A stretch of DNA of 64,000 bases from an uncultured Paracoccaceae bacterium (GCA_947488175.1 CANKYO010000005.1:343085-407084); one strand, 5' to 3'; shown: positions 26,249 to 36,178, numbered from the stretch's first letter. Notes: generated by a model from the letters alone, not told the origin. Numbers and translations: made by a program.

Positions 26249-27535
26249 TTATTCCTCCGCCTGTTTTGTTTCGAACATCAGCCCGAAGGCGCTGCGCGGG
26301 CGGAAGCCTTTCCAATAGGTGTGGTCATCCTGAAGATCGCCGTTGTCATCAACGGACCAGACGGCATCGGTCCCGGATGGGACAAGGTCGAAATAATCGG
26401 CCTTGCTGTCATCCCCTTTCAGGTGCAGGTCCAGATAGCCCGTGATGAAGTGCTGGCTGACATTGTTCATTTTTGTGGTGTCCCAGACCGCATCGGAATA
26501 ATGGCCGAAGGGGAACCAGCCGTCGTCATTGGCGGGTAGATCATAGGTTTCCACCGGTGCGGGCATGGGGGCGCCTGCATTGTGGTTGGCGTTTTCGAAT
26601 GTCAGCAGATGCCGGGTGGTGTTGACTGTGTCGTCAAAGATGCCCCGGATATCATCGTAAATCGAGACGTCATCCACGCTGCCTGCGATCAGCATCAGGG
26701 GCTTGTCGATGCCTGCCCAGCCATCCGCGTCCCAGAAGCCTGTGTTGTTGCCCCAAGGGCCGAAGGCGACGAAGGCTTTTACGCGGGGGTCTTCCAGCCC
26801 GGCATGGTTTTCGGTGCCCATCATGTTGCGTTCGAGCAGTCCCTGCGGTGCGCCCCATGTGTATTCGGTGGAGGCGTTGGTGACCCCGGCGCCTGCATAG
26901 ATCAGCGCCCCGTAGCCGCCCATGGAATAGCCGATGATGGCCACGTTATCGTCCTGTACGATCTGGCCGAGATCACCGCCCAGCCCGGTGATGCTGTCAA
27001 TCACGAAACGCTGGTCCCAGGGCCGGTTGACGAGGGTGGACCCAAAGGCGGTCTGATCGTCATAGGTGCTGTCGCGGTGGTCGATGGAGGCGACCACGTA
27101 GCCTTTGGAAGCGAGGTTTTCACCCAGAGGCGACATCAGGAACCGGTTGCCCGGATAGCCGTGCGAGATGATGACGAGCGGGAAGGTCTGGCTGGTGTCG
27201 GGGACGGCGTCACGGGCGGCCTGACCTGTCAGCGTTGCCTCGGTCATGCCGTCGCGCACCAATGCGGTCAGCGTGCCGCCGGGGATGGTGTCATCGGTTG
27301 CGGGATACCAGATTTCGACGGTCAGGCTGCGGTCATAGCGGGCGATATCACCGTTGGACCCGGTATTGACCACATCGATCTGGTCGGGATTGGTGAAGGT
27401 CATTGTGGTAACCCCGATCTTGTGATCGCCATAGGCTGCCAGTTCCGGCGCGTCAGGCCGCACGATGTCGATGCGGTTTTCGGCATGGGCGGCGGTGGCG
27501 GCGATAATGCCAAGAGCGGCGGTCATGGTGCGCAT
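26249..27535 (-). CDS. Secreted alpha/beta hydrolase (dienelactone hydrolase / PAF-AH-like)
   Basis: This 428-residue protein has a signal peptide (MTAALGIIAATAAHA) and an alpha/beta hydrolase fold. It has the oxyanion-region VIISHGYPGNRF, the nucleophile elbow GYSMGGYGA and late FENANHNAG for the likely catalytic His. The early segment LTVEIWYPA is typical of platelet-activating-factor acetylhydrolase-like and chlorophyllase-like enzymes. Substrate unknown, probably an ester in the periplasm or medium. It is a monocistronic minus-strand gene, with hairpins after its stop. Confidence 0.8.
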   Translation of the reverse strand: MRTMTAALGIIAATAAHAENRIDIVRPDAPELAAYGDHKIGVTTMTFTNPDQIDVVNTGSNGDIARYDRSLTVEIWYPATDDTIPGGTLTALVRDGMTEATLTGQAARDAVPDTSQTFPLVIISHGYPGNRFLMSPLGENLASKGYVVASIDHRDSTYDDQTAFGSTLVNRPWDQRFVIDSITGLGGDLGQIVQDDNVAIIGYSMGGYGALIYAGAGVTNASTEYTWGAPQGLLERNMMGTENHAGLEDPRVKAFVAFGPWGNNTGFWDADGWAGIDKPLMLIAGSVDDVSIYDDIRGIFDDTVNTTRHLLTFENANHNAGAPMPAPVETYDLPANDDGWFPFGHYSDAVWDTTKMNNVSQHFITGYLDLHLKGDDSKADYFDLVPSGTDAVWSVDDNGDLQDDHTYWKGFRPRSAFGLMFETKQAEE

Positions 27536-27648
27536 CGGTGTCTCCTGCGTGTTTGAGTCGTGGTTAACCTAGCCGCCGGGTTCCGGGATGAATACCGTTG
27601 AATTTGGCGATGGGCGGTCTAGGCTGGCGTGTGAGCGGGAGGCGGAAT

Positions 27649-28533
27649 ATGCGCGTATTCTTTACAGGCGGCAGCGGCAAGGCGGGCAAATGGGCGATCC
27701 GGTATCTGCTGGAACAGGGGCATCGGGTCTTGAATGTGGACCGGGTGCCATCGGGTCTCGACTGTTCGGAATTGCTGATTGATCTGTGCGATGCGGGGCA
27801 GGTGATTGGCGCGATGTCGCAGTTCACCGATTTTCATGAATTGGATGAAGGGACGGGGGTGCCTCGCTATGATGCCGTGGTGCATTTTGCCGCCGTGCCG
27901 CGCGTCATGATCGGCACCGATGGGGAGTGTTTTCGCCAGAATACGTTGAGCACATATAACGTCATTGAGGCGGCAGTGAAGCTGGGTATCCCCAAGGTGA
28001 TCTTTGCCAGTTCCGAGACCACCTATGGTGTGTGTTTTGCCGATGGTGAGGTGAAGCCGGATTATGTCCCGGTGGATGAGGAGCATCCGACCGTGCCCCA
28101 TGATAGCTATGCGATGTCCAAGGTTTGTAATGAGGCTACGGGGCGGTCGTTTCAGGCGCGCAGTGGCGCGGATATCTATGGGTTGCGCATCAATAACGTG
28201 ATAGAACCGCATGAATATGCTGAGAATTTTCCCACCTTTATGGCGGATCCCGCAACCCGCCGCCGCAATATCTTTGCCTATATCGACGCCCGCGATCTGG
28301 GTCATATGGTGGATTGCTGCCTGAAGACCGATGGGCTGGGGTATGAGGTGTTCAACGTCTCGAATGACGATCTGTCGGTGGGGATTACCAGCGCCGAGGT
28401 GATTGACCGGTTTTATCAGGGGGTGGAGCTGCGCCGCGAGATGCGCCCGGATGATACAATGTATGCCAATGACAAGGCCAAGCGCATGGTGGGGTTTGCG
28501 CCGAAGCATTCGTGGCGGGATGTGTTGGGGTGA
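27649..28533 (+). CDS. NAD(P)-dependent oxidoreductase / epimerase (extended SDR)
   Basis: This 294-residue extended SDR has the nucleotide loop FFTGGSGKAGKW at the N-terminus and catalytic Ser/Tyr/Lys in SSETTYG and SYAMSK. YVPVDEEHP is typical of sugar-nucleotide epimerase-like proteins. The ATG at 27649 follows GGGAGGCGG. It is the first of four plus-strand genes that overlap or nearly touch, and its stop overlaps the GTG of the next gene. Substrate unknown. Confidence 0.82.
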   Translation: MRVFFTGGSGKAGKWAIRYLLEQGHRVLNVDRVPSGLDCSELLIDLCDAGQVIGAMSQFTDFHELDEGTGVPRYDAVVHFAAVPRVMIGTDGECFRQNTLSTYNVIEAAVKLGIPKVIFASSETTYGVCFADGEVKPDYVPVDEEHPTVPHDSYAMSKVCNEATGRSFQARSGADIYGLRINNVIEPHEYAENFPTFMADPATRRRNIFAYIDARDLGHMVDCCLKTDGLGYEVFNVSNDDLSVGITSAEVIDRFYQGVELRREMRPDDTMYANDKAKRMVGFAPKHSWRDVLG

Positions 28534-29465
28534 GTTTTCCGGTTTTCGATCTGGCGGCGTTTGAGGCCGCGCGTCAAGACGCACGCCACGACATGGCCTC
28601 TGATCTGGATCGGATCTGCCGGGACACCGGGTTTCTGGTGTTGCAGGGGCATGGTGTTGATCCGTCGGTGATTGACGCGGTTTGGATCGCAGCCAGGAGT
28701 TTCTTTGCGCAAGACGCTGCGGCGAAGCAGGCGGTCGCGCCGCCCTATCAGGGTTACCCTTATGGGTATCTGGGCCCGGATGCCGAGGCGCTGGCTCGAT
28801 CGAAGGGAGAGGACACACCGCCTGATCTGAAAGAAAGCTTTAACGGCGGGCCTTTACGGGTGCCTGTTGATGCGTCGGATGAGGCGATGGCGTTCTGCTA
28901 TCAGCCCACATTATGGCCGCATCTGCCGGGATTCCGTGCCGCTTGGGAAGCCTATTATGCGGCGATGGAGGCGCTGGCCGCGCGGATCATGCGTGCCTTT
29001 GCGGTGGCGTTGAAACTGCCGGAGGATCATTTTGACCGCTTCATCGGCGACCCGATTTCGGCACTGCGGGCGCTGCATTATCCGGCCACGGTGGATGCGC
29101 CATTGGATAGACAACAACGCGCCGGGGCGCATACGGATTATGGATCGCTGACCATCCTTTTGCCGCAGCCGGGCCGTCAGGGCCTGCAGGTCAAGCAAGG
29201 TGACACATGGGTGGATGTGCCTGCGCCAGAGGGGGCGTTTGTGATCAACATCGGGGATCTGATGGCGCGGTGGACGGCGGACCGTTGGGTCAGCACATTG
29301 CATCGTGTCGTGGCCGTACCGGGCCAGCCAGCACGCCAGTCGCTGGCGTTTTTCCATCAGCCGGACTGGGATGCCGAGATCGTGCCGCTTGACGGGTCGG
29401 ATGCCTATCCGCCGGTGCGCTCCGGCCCCTATCTGATGCAGAAATTCCAGGCGACCGGCGTTTGA
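28530..29465 (+). CDS. Isopenicillin N synthase-like 2-oxoglutarate/Fe(II) dioxygenase
   Basis: This 311-residue protein has the HxD...H iron triad (His201, Asp203 in AHTDYGS; His258 in STLHRV) and RQS at 269-271 for 2-oxoglutarate binding. The N-terminal GFLVLQGHGVD and the KESFNGGP loop are typical of IPNS-like oxygenases. It would hydroxylate or oxidise a small molecule in the cytosol. The GTG start at 28530 overlaps the upstream stop (GTGA), and the protein starts MSFPVFDL as in relatives. Position after the SDR suggests one pathway, unidentified. Confidence 0.85.
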   Translation: MSFPVFDLAAFEAARQDARHDMASDLDRICRDTGFLVLQGHGVDPSVIDAVWIAARSFFAQDAAAKQAVAPPYQGYPYGYLGPDAEALARSKGEDTPPDLKESFNGGPLRVPVDASDEAMAFCYQPTLWPHLPGFRAAWEAYYAAMEALAARIMRAFAVALKLPEDHFDRFIGDPISALRALHYPATVDAPLDRQQRAGAHTDYGSLTILLPQPGRQGLQVKQGDTWVDVPAPEGAFVINIGDLMARWTADRWVSTLHRVVAVPGQPARQSLAFFHQPDWDAEIVPLDGSDAYPPVRSGPYLMQKFQATGV

Positions 29466-29502
29466 ATTGTATGTTGCGCGGATTGGGGTTAGGGCGCTTG
29501 CC

Positions 29503-29907
29503 ATGACTGATGCCCAGCCGATTGCCGTGATGGACGGGACCTGTGCCTTGTGTTCGTGGGGTGCGCGTATGCTCCACCGGTTGGACGGGTCTGGTGAGAT
29601 CCGCATCGCCACGATCCAGGGTGAGACCGGTGCGCAACTGATGCGCGCACATGGGCTGGATGCGCTGGACCCCGACAGTTGGCTGTTTATCGAAGGTGAT
29701 ACCGTCTGGCGCGATTTTGACGCGGTGATCCGGGTGGGCGAACGGTCCGGTGGCTGGGGCAGGCTCTGTTCGATTTTGCGCATTATTCCCAAGCGTTTAC
29801 GCGACTGGCTTTATGCCCGTGTGGCCCGGAACCGCTATGCCATGTTTGGCCGGGGCGATTTGTGCGCGTTGCCTGATCCGGCGTTTCGTGCGCGGCTTTT
29901 GCCATGA
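29503..29907 (+). CDS. DCC-family thiol-disulfide oxidoreductase (DUF393)
   Basis: This 134-residue protein has the DxxCxxC motif DGTCALC at residues 11-17 that defines the DCC/DUF393 family, thioredoxin-like proteins of uncertain partner. The rest (WLFIEGDTVWRDFDAVIRV, then LRIIPKRLRDWLYARVARNRY) fits the family well. ATG at 29503 was chosen since the motif normally lies within the first 20 residues. The stop overlaps the next start by ATGA. Confidence 0.85.
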   Translation: MTDAQPIAVMDGTCALCSWGARMLHRLDGSGEIRIATIQGETGAQLMRAHGLDALDPDSWLFIEGDTVWRDFDAVIRVGERSGGWGRLCSILRIIPKRLRDWLYARVARNRYAMFGRGDLCALPDPAFRARLLP

Positions 29908-31529
29908 AGGTTGTTGTGCTGGGTGGATATGGCGTGTTTGGCGCCCGGCTGGTCCGGTTATTGGTCCGTGATGGGCATGATGTGGTCGTCGCGGGCCGGT
30001 CAGGGGACAAGGCCGCGAAGCTGGCGGCGGAGCTGGGCGCGCAGCCGCTGATTGTCGATCGGCAGGGCGATCTGGCAGGGCTTTGGGCGCTTGGCCCAGA
30101 TGCTGTGGTCGATGCTGCCGGGCCGTTTCATGCCTATGGCGATGATCCTTATGCCTTTGCCCGCGCCTGCGTGGCGCAGGGTGTGCATTACCTCGATCTG
30201 GCGGATGATCCTGTCTTTTGTGCGGGCATTGGTGTGCTGGATGACGCCGCGAATGCGGCGGGTGTTTTTGTGTTATCGGGAGTGTCCAGCGTGCCAGCGA
30301 TATCCTCAGCCGCTGTGGCGGCGCTGGCGGAGGGTGCGCTTGAGGTCGACACGATCAGTAGTGCCATTTTGCCCGGAAACCGTGCTCCGCGTGGGAAGGC
30401 GGTGGTGGAAAGCATCCTGCATCAATGCGGGTGCCCTGTTGATGTAACGATTGATGGGGCGAAGGTGCCTGTGCGCAGTTGGTCGCAGCCAGACCGGTTT
30501 GATCTGGGGCAGGGGATGATCCGCAAAGGCTGGATGATCGAGGTGCCGGATCATCGGTTGTTTGTTTCGGTCTTTGGTGCGCGGACGGTGCTGTTTCGGG
30601 CGGGGCTGGAACTGTCCATCATGAATTACGGATTGGCGGCGTTTTCGTGGTTGCGGGGCAAGCTGGGCTTTGGGATACCCGACTGGTTTGTCCGCCTAAT
30701 GCTGTTCCTGGCCAAGCTGCTATGGCCCTTTGGCACGGATGAGGGCGGGATGTCGGTTGCGGTGATCGCGCGCTATCCGGAAGGATGGCAGCGGCGCGTC
30801 TGGCGCCTGATCGCGCGGGCGGGTGAGGGGCCGTTCATCCCGGCTGTTGCGGCCCGCGTTGTTTTGCGACAGCCTGATGCGATTGGACCCGGCGCGCGGC
30901 CTGCGGTGGCGGTGGTGAGCCTTGCGGCGATTGAGGCGGGGATGGTAGATCTGGCGGTTGAGACGGAGCGGGTGGAAGAGAGGCTGACACCCTTGTTTGT
31001 CCGCCAGCTGGGCGCCGATTTCGATCAACTGCCGGGACCGGTGCAGCAGGCTCATCAGGTCTATGGCCCGCGCCGCCTGACCGGGCGGGCGACAGTGGCG
31101 CGTGGCACATCGCTGTTGTCGCGGCTGATCGGGGCGCTGTTCGGGTTTCCCAAGGCGACGGATGATATTGCGGTGACGGTGACCATGACGCCCGATGGGG
31201 CGGGCGAGGTCTGGGAGCGGCAGTTCGGCGACAAGGTGTTTCGGTCCGTTCTACGGCAGCAGGGTGGCCAGATGACCGAGCGGTTTGGTCCTTTCACCTT
31301 TGTGCTGGGCCTGCATGTCAAGGATGGCACGCTTCAGTTTCCGGTGTTGTCAGGCAGGGTTGGCCCGGTCCCGCTGCCGCGCATCCTGCTACCCCAGAGT
31401 ATCGCCCATGAACATGCCGAAGATGGAACGTTTCATTTTGATGTGGCGCTGAAGGCCCCGTTGACCGGGGCGCTTATCGTGCATTACCGGGGGACGCTGT
31501 CGGGAAAGAAGGACAGAGCCGCGGCGTAA
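29904..31529 (+). CDS. Saccharopine dehydrogenase-like / DUF4166 fusion protein
   Basis: This 541-residue protein has two parts. Residues 1-350 hold a Rossmann domain starting VVVLGGYGVFGARLVRLL with AGRSGDKA, as in saccharopine dehydrogenase-like reductases. Residues about 365-541 match the DUF4166 domain (RRLTGRATVARG, GEVWERQFGDKVFRS). This order is common in Roseobacters. Reaction unknown; it should use NAD(P). It is coupled to the DCC gene by an ATGA overlap, which suggests a thiol/redox partner relation. Confidence 0.82.
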   Translation: MKVVVLGGYGVFGARLVRLLVRDGHDVVVAGRSGDKAAKLAAELGAQPLIVDRQGDLAGLWALGPDAVVDAAGPFHAYGDDPYAFARACVAQGVHYLDLADDPVFCAGIGVLDDAANAAGVFVLSGVSSVPAISSAAVAALAEGALEVDTISSAILPGNRAPRGKAVVESILHQCGCPVDVTIDGAKVPVRSWSQPDRFDLGQGMIRKGWMIEVPDHRLFVSVFGARTVLFRAGLELSIMNYGLAAFSWLRGKLGFGIPDWFVRLMLFLAKLLWPFGTDEGGMSVAVIARYPEGWQRRVWRLIARAGEGPFIPAVAARVVLRQPDAIGPGARPAVAVVSLAAIEAGMVDLAVETERVEERLTPLFVRQLGADFDQLPGPVQQAHQVYGPRRLTGRATVARGTSLLSRLIGALFGFPKATDDIAVTVTMTPDGAGEVWERQFGDKVFRSVLRQQGGQMTERFGPFTFVLGLHVKDGTLQFPVLSGRVGPVPLPRILLPQSIAHEHAEDGTFHFDVALKAPLTGALIVHYRGTLSGKKDRAAA

Positions 31530-31549
31530 GATGGGTCTTGACCCATCCC
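31526..31549. repeat. GTAAGATGGGT palindrome after the DUF4166 gene
   Basis: GTAAGATGGGT and ACCCATCCCCG flank CTTG. The element covers the TAA stop codon and the 24-bp gap between convergent genes. Its half-site is shared with 42516-42541 and 20927-20959. Confidence 0.5.
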
Positions 31550-31552
31550 CGC

Positions 31553-32200
31553 TCAGGCCTCGGCAATGGAGATCAGCAGGTTGTTGAACGGCCATGCGGT
31601 TTTGAAGGCGGTGATGATGTCGTCCGGCAGTTTGGCCTTGGGCCCCAGTTCCTTGCCCGCCACGGCCCCTTTCATCCGCAGCAGACGCCCCGCCGTGTGG
31701 TCCTGATCATAAGGTGAAGGCACCCGTTTCAGCGCAGGTTCACGCAAGTTGAAACCGGCGGATTCGACATCCGCCACGATCCCCATGATCCGGTCGGTGT
31801 CGAGGTCGAGCATCTTGCGCCAATTGGCCAGCACGGGTTTGTCGAACCCCATCATGCCGACACCTGCTGTCACGTAGTCCAACCCGATCCCGAAGAAAAA
31901 CACCGGGTTCTGGGGCGCGTCGCCGTCGATGGCCCACATCATGTGGAGATGCGTGTTATAGGGCGTCTTGTCCTTGGAAAACCGGACATCTCGATGGGGC
32001 CGGAACAGTTTGGATGTGATTGGCGCATCGGCGATGTCGGACAGGGGCGGCGTCAGTGCCGTCAGCAGGTCCAGCGCGGGCGCTTTGAGTTTGGTGTCAT
32101 AGGTCGCCTTGTTCTCTTGCCACCAATCCCGCGTATTGTTGGCGTCGAGTGCTTTGTAGAAGCTGCGCGCGTCCTTGATCAGGGTGTTGTATCCGGTCAT
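31553..32200 (-). CDS. DUF2461 domain-containing protein
   Basis: This 215-residue protein matches the DUF2461/TIGR02453 family: FYKALDANNTRDWWQENKATY near the N-terminus, then FRPHRDVRFSKDKTPYNTHL and FFGIGLDYVTAGVGMMGF. The family is widespread in bacteria and fungi, and no biochemical role is known. ATG at 32200 has GGAGAATGCA upstream. It is divergent from the DUF1007 gene with a 91-bp shared upstream region. Confidence 0.85.
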   Translation of the reverse strand: MTGYNTLIKDARSFYKALDANNTRDWWQENKATYDTKLKAPALDLLTALTPPLSDIADAPITSKLFRPHRDVRFSKDKTPYNTHLHMMWAIDGDAPQNPVFFFGIGLDYVTAGVGMMGFDKPVLANWRKMLDLDTDRIMGIVADVESAGFNLREPALKRVPSPYDQDHTAGRLLRMKGAVAGKELGPKAKLPDDIITAFKTAWPFNNLLISIAEA

Positions 32201-32291
32201 TGCATTCTCCTTGGCGGATTGGTGCCAGAATGGCGCGGGTGTGATGTGGATGTCCATTGTGATGACGCCTGATCACCGTTACCTAGGTGAC

Positions 32292-32942
32292 ATGCTACGG
32301 ACATTTTCACTGATCGCCGGACTGATGCTGCCTTTGCCTGTGGTGGCCCATCCGCATGTGTTTGTGCAGACCGAGATGGTCATCGTTTTTGATGGTGATG
32401 GGGGCGTCGCCGTGCGGCTGGATTGGACTTATGATGAGTTCTTTTCGCTTCTGGTCAGCACGGATCTGGGCATCGGTTTGGATGGTGATACGGTTCTGAC
32501 GGCGGCGGAGCAGACCCTGCTGGACGAGCAGATCACGGCCTGGCCGCCGGACTATACCGGTGATCTGGAGGTGATGCAGGGAGAGGCGGTGTTGCCACTG
32601 GCCGAAAAGCATGACCACCGCATGACCTTTGAGGAAGGTATCTTTGTTGAGACGCATCTGCGTCCGGTGGCCAGCCTTGCTGATCGCAATGCCCCGCTGA
32701 TCGTGCGTGCCTATGATCCCTTCTACTATGTCGCCTATGATCTGGTGCGCCCTGTGCGCATCGAGGGTCGTGATGATTGCGAGGTCACGATCATTCCCGC
32801 CAATCTGGATGCGGCCTATACAATGGTCGAGGAACTTCTTTATGGGCGTCCGGCGTCTGATGTCGGCCCGGATGAGGACTTTCCCGAAGTGGGACAAGCC
32901 TTTGCCGATACGGTCACGGTGACATGCGCAGCGCCGCTTTAG
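32292..32942 (+). CDS. DUF1007 family periplasmic protein (metal uptake partner)
   Basis: This 216-residue protein has a signal peptide ([16 protein letters not shown]), then [18 protein letters not shown], the conserved start of the mature DUF1007 domain with a metal-binding-like HPH. DUF1007 genes are usually next to NicO-type transporters, as here, and the mature protein may deliver nickel, cobalt or zinc. The ATG at 32292 has AGGTGA in front. Its end overlaps the next gene by 19 bp. Confidence 0.85.
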   Translation: MLRTFSLIAGLMLPLPVVAHPHVFVQTEMVIVFDGDGGVAVRLDWTYDEFFSLLVSTDLGIGLDGDTVLTAAEQTLLDEQITAWPPDYTGDLEVMQGEAVLPLAEKHDHRMTFEEGIFVETHLRPVASLADRNAPLIVRAYDPFYYVAYDLVRPVRIEGRDDCEVTIIPANLDAAYTMVEELLYGRPASDVGPDEDFPEVGQAFADTVTVTCAAPL

Positions 32943-33820
32943 GATTGCTGGCGGCCTTGATCGCGGCTGCGGTCTGGTTGTGGGGCTTTGGTGGGGCCGA
33001 TCAGATCAGCCGTATGGCGGCGGCGGCGCAACGTGATGTGCAGAACGCGATGGCGGCGGCCCTGCGGGCCCTGCGCGCCGGTGACATGGCGGCCCTTTTG
33101 ACCCTGTGGGGTCTTTGTTTTGCCTATGGTTTTGTGCATGCCGCTGGTCCGGGCCACGGCAAGCTGGTGATTGGTGGTTACGGTGTCGGGGCGCGTGTGC
33201 CGGCCGGGCGGCTGGCGGGGCTGGCGCTCGCCTCGTCCCTTGCGCAGGCCGCGACCGCTGTGCTGCTGGTCTATGCCGGGGTGTTTGTGCTGGGCTGGGG
33301 CCGCGAACAGATGACAGGGGCGGCGGACCGGATCATGGCCCCGCTGAGTTACGGTTTGATCGGGTTGGTTGGCTTGTGGCTGGTGTGGCGGGGCGTCCGC
33401 CATTTGCGGGCCGCGTCGCAGGTGCATGACCACGCCCATCATGGCGAGGACGCGGTCTGTGGTCATTGCGGTCATACCCATGGTCCAACTCTTGAACAGG
33501 CCGAAAGCGTGCGGTCCTGGCGTGATGCCGCGATTGTTGTGGGGACCATTGCCATCCGTCCCTGCACGGGTGCTTTGTTTTTGTTGATCCTGACTTGGCG
33601 TCTGGATCTGGATTGGGCCGGGATTATCGGGGCGTTTGTGATGGGTCTGGGAACCGCATCCATCACGATTACCGTGGCGGTGCTGGCGGTCGGGTTTCGT
33701 GAAAGTGCCTTGCGTCTGGTCAGCGGCGCGGGTGTTGCGCGCACGCTTGCGCTGGCCGAACTGGTGGCTGGTGGGATTGTGGCGATCCTGGCCGGGCAAC
33801 TGGTGCTACGCAGCCTTTGA
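32924..33820 (+). CDS. NicO-family nickel/cobalt transporter (RcnA-like)
   Basis: This 298-residue membrane protein has six hydrophobic segments, the [12 protein letters not shown] motif of NicO/RcnA transporters, and a His/Cys-rich cytosolic loop ([20 protein letters not shown]). It also contains the second signature [13 protein letters not shown]. It should move Ni2+ or Co2+ (or another transition metal) across the inner membrane; direction cannot be read. It overlaps DUF1007 by 19 bp, giving a two-gene transport unit. Confidence 0.88.
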   Translation: MRSAALGLLAALIAAAVWLWGFGGADQISRMAAAAQRDVQNAMAAALRALRAGDMAALLTLWGLCFAYGFVHAAGPGHGKLVIGGYGVGARVPAGRLAGLALASSLAQAATAVLLVYAGVFVLGWGREQMTGAADRIMAPLSYGLIGLVGLWLVWRGVRHLRAASQVHDHAHHGEDAVCGHCGHTHGPTLEQAESVRSWRDAAIVVGTIAIRPCTGALFLLILTWRLDLDWAGIIGAFVMGLGTASITITVAVLAVGFRESALRLVSGAGVARTLALAELVAGGIVAILAGQLVLRSL

Positions 33821-33862
33821 TAGCGCTTTACCATGCGTCAAATCGCGCCTAAGGCTGGGCGC

Positions 33863-35242
33863 ATGACCCAACCTGCGCAGACATATCAGGACCACTCCAA
33901 GGCGATCTGGGTGCTGGGGATGCCCCTGATCCTGAGCAATCTGGCCCAGTTTGCGATCCATATCACCGATACGATTATGCTGGGCTGGTATGATGTGACA
34001 GCACTTGCCGCGTCGACCATTGCGGGTACGATGTTCTTTGTCATTTTCATCGTCGGCGCCGGTTTTGCACAGGCCGTTACGCCGATGGTGGCCGCCGCTG
34101 CTGAAGAGCGCGATGACACACAGGTCCGCCGGGTGACCCGCATGGGGTTGTGGTTGTCGATCATGTACGGGCTGGCCGTGACGATCCCGTTTTTCTGGGC
34201 TGAGGAGATCCTGATTGCCATCGGGCAGGAGCCCGAAGTCGCGGCATTGGCGCATATCTATCTTCAGATTGTCATCTGGCAGATGATCCCGGCGCTGATC
34301 GTCATGACGATGAAGTCGTTTCTTGCGGCTTTGGAGCATACGGCGATTATTCTATGGGCCACGATTGGTGCGGCGCTGATGAATGTGGTGGTCAACTATG
34401 CCCTGATTTTCGGCAATTGGGGCGCGCCGGAACTGGGTATTCAGGGGGCGGCGATTGCATCGCTGTCGGTCACGGCTGTGACCGTGCTGATCCTGTTGAT
34501 CTATACTTTGCGGGTACTGCCGCAGTTTGAACTGTTCAAGAATTTCTGGCGCAGCGATTCACAGATCATGGCCCGTGTGTTCAAGCTGGGCTGGCCGATT
34601 GGTCTGACCTCACTGGCTGAAGGTGGGCTGTTCAGCGCCTCTGCCGTGATGATGGGCTGGATTGGTGCAATCGAACTGGCCGCCCATGGCATCGCCATTC
34701 AATTGGCGAGTATGGCGTTTATGGTCCATATTGGTTTCAGTCAGGCCGCGACCGTGCGGGCGGGCCGTGCGCTGGGTCGTCGGGACGAGCTGTTGTTGCG
34801 CCGGGGCGGTGTGACGGCGATTGGCATGTCGGCGCTGTTTGCGATCCTGACCTCGGCTGTTTTCATGATGATCCCGGAGGTTCTGGTGTCTCTCTTTATT
34901 GACCCTGATGAGGCGGAGCGGGTGACCCTGCTGCGTATCGGCGCCAGTCTGGTGATCGTCGCCGCCCTGTTTCAGATCGTGGATGCAGCGCAAGTCATGG
35001 CGCTGGGGCTATTGCGGGGGGTGCAGGACACGACCGTACCGATGGTCATGGCGACGATCAGCTATTGGGTGATCGGGCTGCCCGCCAGCTATGTGTTGGC
35101 GTTCACGTTGGGCTATGGGCCTGTGGGCCTGTGGCTGGGCCTTGTCATCGGCCTTGCCGTAGCGGCGCTGCTGCTGATGTGGCGGTTCTGGGGGCGGTCG
35201 GTCCGTATCGGAGCGAAGGCCGTCACTGCACCGGCTATTTGA
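33863..35242 (+). CDS. MATE family efflux transporter
   Basis: This 459-residue inner membrane protein has about 12 helices in two pseudo-symmetric halves. Motifs typical of the NorM branch are ILSNLAQFAIHITDTIMLGW near the start and GLLRGVQDT in the C-terminal half. It exports cationic drugs or other compounds using Na+ or H+. ATG at 33863 was preferred over an ATG 10 codons upstream because AAGG lies in front and family N-termini are short. The stop overlaps the convergent Hint gene by 8 bp. Confidence 0.9.
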   Translation: MTQPAQTYQDHSKAIWVLGMPLILSNLAQFAIHITDTIMLGWYDVTALAASTIAGTMFFVIFIVGAGFAQAVTPMVAAAAEERDDTQVRRVTRMGLWLSIMYGLAVTIPFFWAEEILIAIGQEPEVAALAHIYLQIVIWQMIPALIVMTMKSFLAALEHTAIILWATIGAALMNVVVNYALIFGNWGAPELGIQGAAIASLSVTAVTVLILLIYTLRVLPQFELFKNFWRSDSQIMARVFKLGWPIGLTSLAEGGLFSASAVMMGWIGAIELAAHGIAIQLASMAFMVHIGFSQAATVRAGRALGRRDELLLRRGGVTAIGMSALFAILTSAVFMMIPEVLVSLFIDPDEAERVTLLRIGASLVIVAALFQIVDAAQVMALGLLRGVQDTTVPMVMATISYWVIGLPASYVLAFTLGYGPVGLWLGLVIGLAVAALLLMWRFWGRSVRIGAKAVTAPAI

Positions 35243-35969
35243 GGTCGAACAGGTCCAGATCGCGCAAGCGGAGCCGCGGATATTGTAGGGTGCCGAAATC
35301 TTCGAGGCTGTGTTTATGCGGGAAGAGCGACAGGAACTGCGCCAGCCGGTCGCCGCGCAGGCCGAGGGCAAAGGCGGTTCCAGGGTGCAGGCTTTCGATT
35401 TCGATCCCGTTGACCGAGAGCCGTCTGTGGCTGGCAAAGCCGAGCTGATAAACCGCAACCGGGGTGGCGGGCCGCAATTCTACGAATGCGTTACCGTCGA
35501 TGAAATCACGCACCGGAATATAGGCCGCGCGGCTGCCTGTCAGGGTCCGCACATTGCTGGCCCTGTGATAGAGCCGGGCGGTGGGCCCCAGCACCAGATC
35601 GGGTGATGGTCGGTCGAGCCCCAGCGCATCGGCTGTGATCCGGATCAGGCTGGAGGCATCGGGGCTGGTCGCCTCATCCCCCGGTTTGATGGTCATGGAG
35701 CCGCGCCAGAGCAACTTTTCGAAATCACCGCAGGCGAGCCGGATCTGATCACCGGGCAGCAGATCCTCGACCGCCATCGGGCCGTTGGCGGTTTGCAGGA
35801 TGGCCCCGTGGCCGAGCGCGCCGAACGCATCCTCGAACGCAGGGGCTGCCGGTGCGATGCGGGTGAAATCCTCAATCTCGGAGGCGTTGTTGAGGTACGT
35901 GACCTGATATTTGCGGGCTTGCATCATCTTGCGTGGTGACGGCCCGGTTATGCTAGCGGCGCGGTCCAT
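35235..35969 (-). CDS. Hint domain-containing protein
   Basis: This 244-residue protein has a Hint (Hedgehog/intein) module in the middle: GAILQTANGPMAVEDLLPGDQI, then VLGPTARLYHRAS and ESLHPGTAF. The usual nucleophilic Cys at the start of the module is replaced here by Gly/Ala residues (GHGAILQT), so self-splicing is doubtful. This Hint_2-like form is abundant in Rhodobacteraceae, often on secreted calcium-binding proteins. No signal peptide is seen. The start at 35969 is a guess; a Met at 35927 is possible. Confidence 0.7.
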   Translation of the reverse strand: MDRAASITGPSPRKMMQARKYQVTYLNNASEIEDFTRIAPAAPAFEDAFGALGHGAILQTANGPMAVEDLLPGDQIRLACGDFEKLLWRGSMTIKPGDEATSPDASSLIRITADALGLDRPSPDLVLGPTARLYHRASNVRTLTGSRAAYIPVRDFIDGNAFVELRPATPVAVYQLGFASHRRLSVNGIEIESLHPGTAFALGLRGDRLAQFLSLFPHKHSLEDFGTLQYPRLRLRDLDLFDLK

Positions 35970-36178
35970 GCTGACCGGCCCCCTGAATATAGTTTGTGCC
36001 CCACAGGGCAGTGCCCAGACAAGCAAGATATGCGTGATGGAAATGGTCCGTCAAATTGATCTCGCTTTGTTGTTCGCATCATCATCGTGATGATAGGCCC
36101 GTTTTCTGCGGTCGCAGGTTCAGACCAGGATACTGTCAACGCGCCGGGACAGCGCGCCGATATCCGGCCCATGCGGGA

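Noticed and set aside
26582..27556. 324-residue plus-strand open frame over the secreted hydrolase gene
   Set aside because: It is the exact antisense of a gene with a signal peptide and GYSMGG motif; GC-rich DNA leaves long shadow frames and no family sequence is seen.
27619..28818. 399-residue minus-strand frame across the SDR and dioxygenase genes
   Set aside because: It runs through two well supported plus-strand genes and its translation is Pro/His/Arg-rich with no domain.
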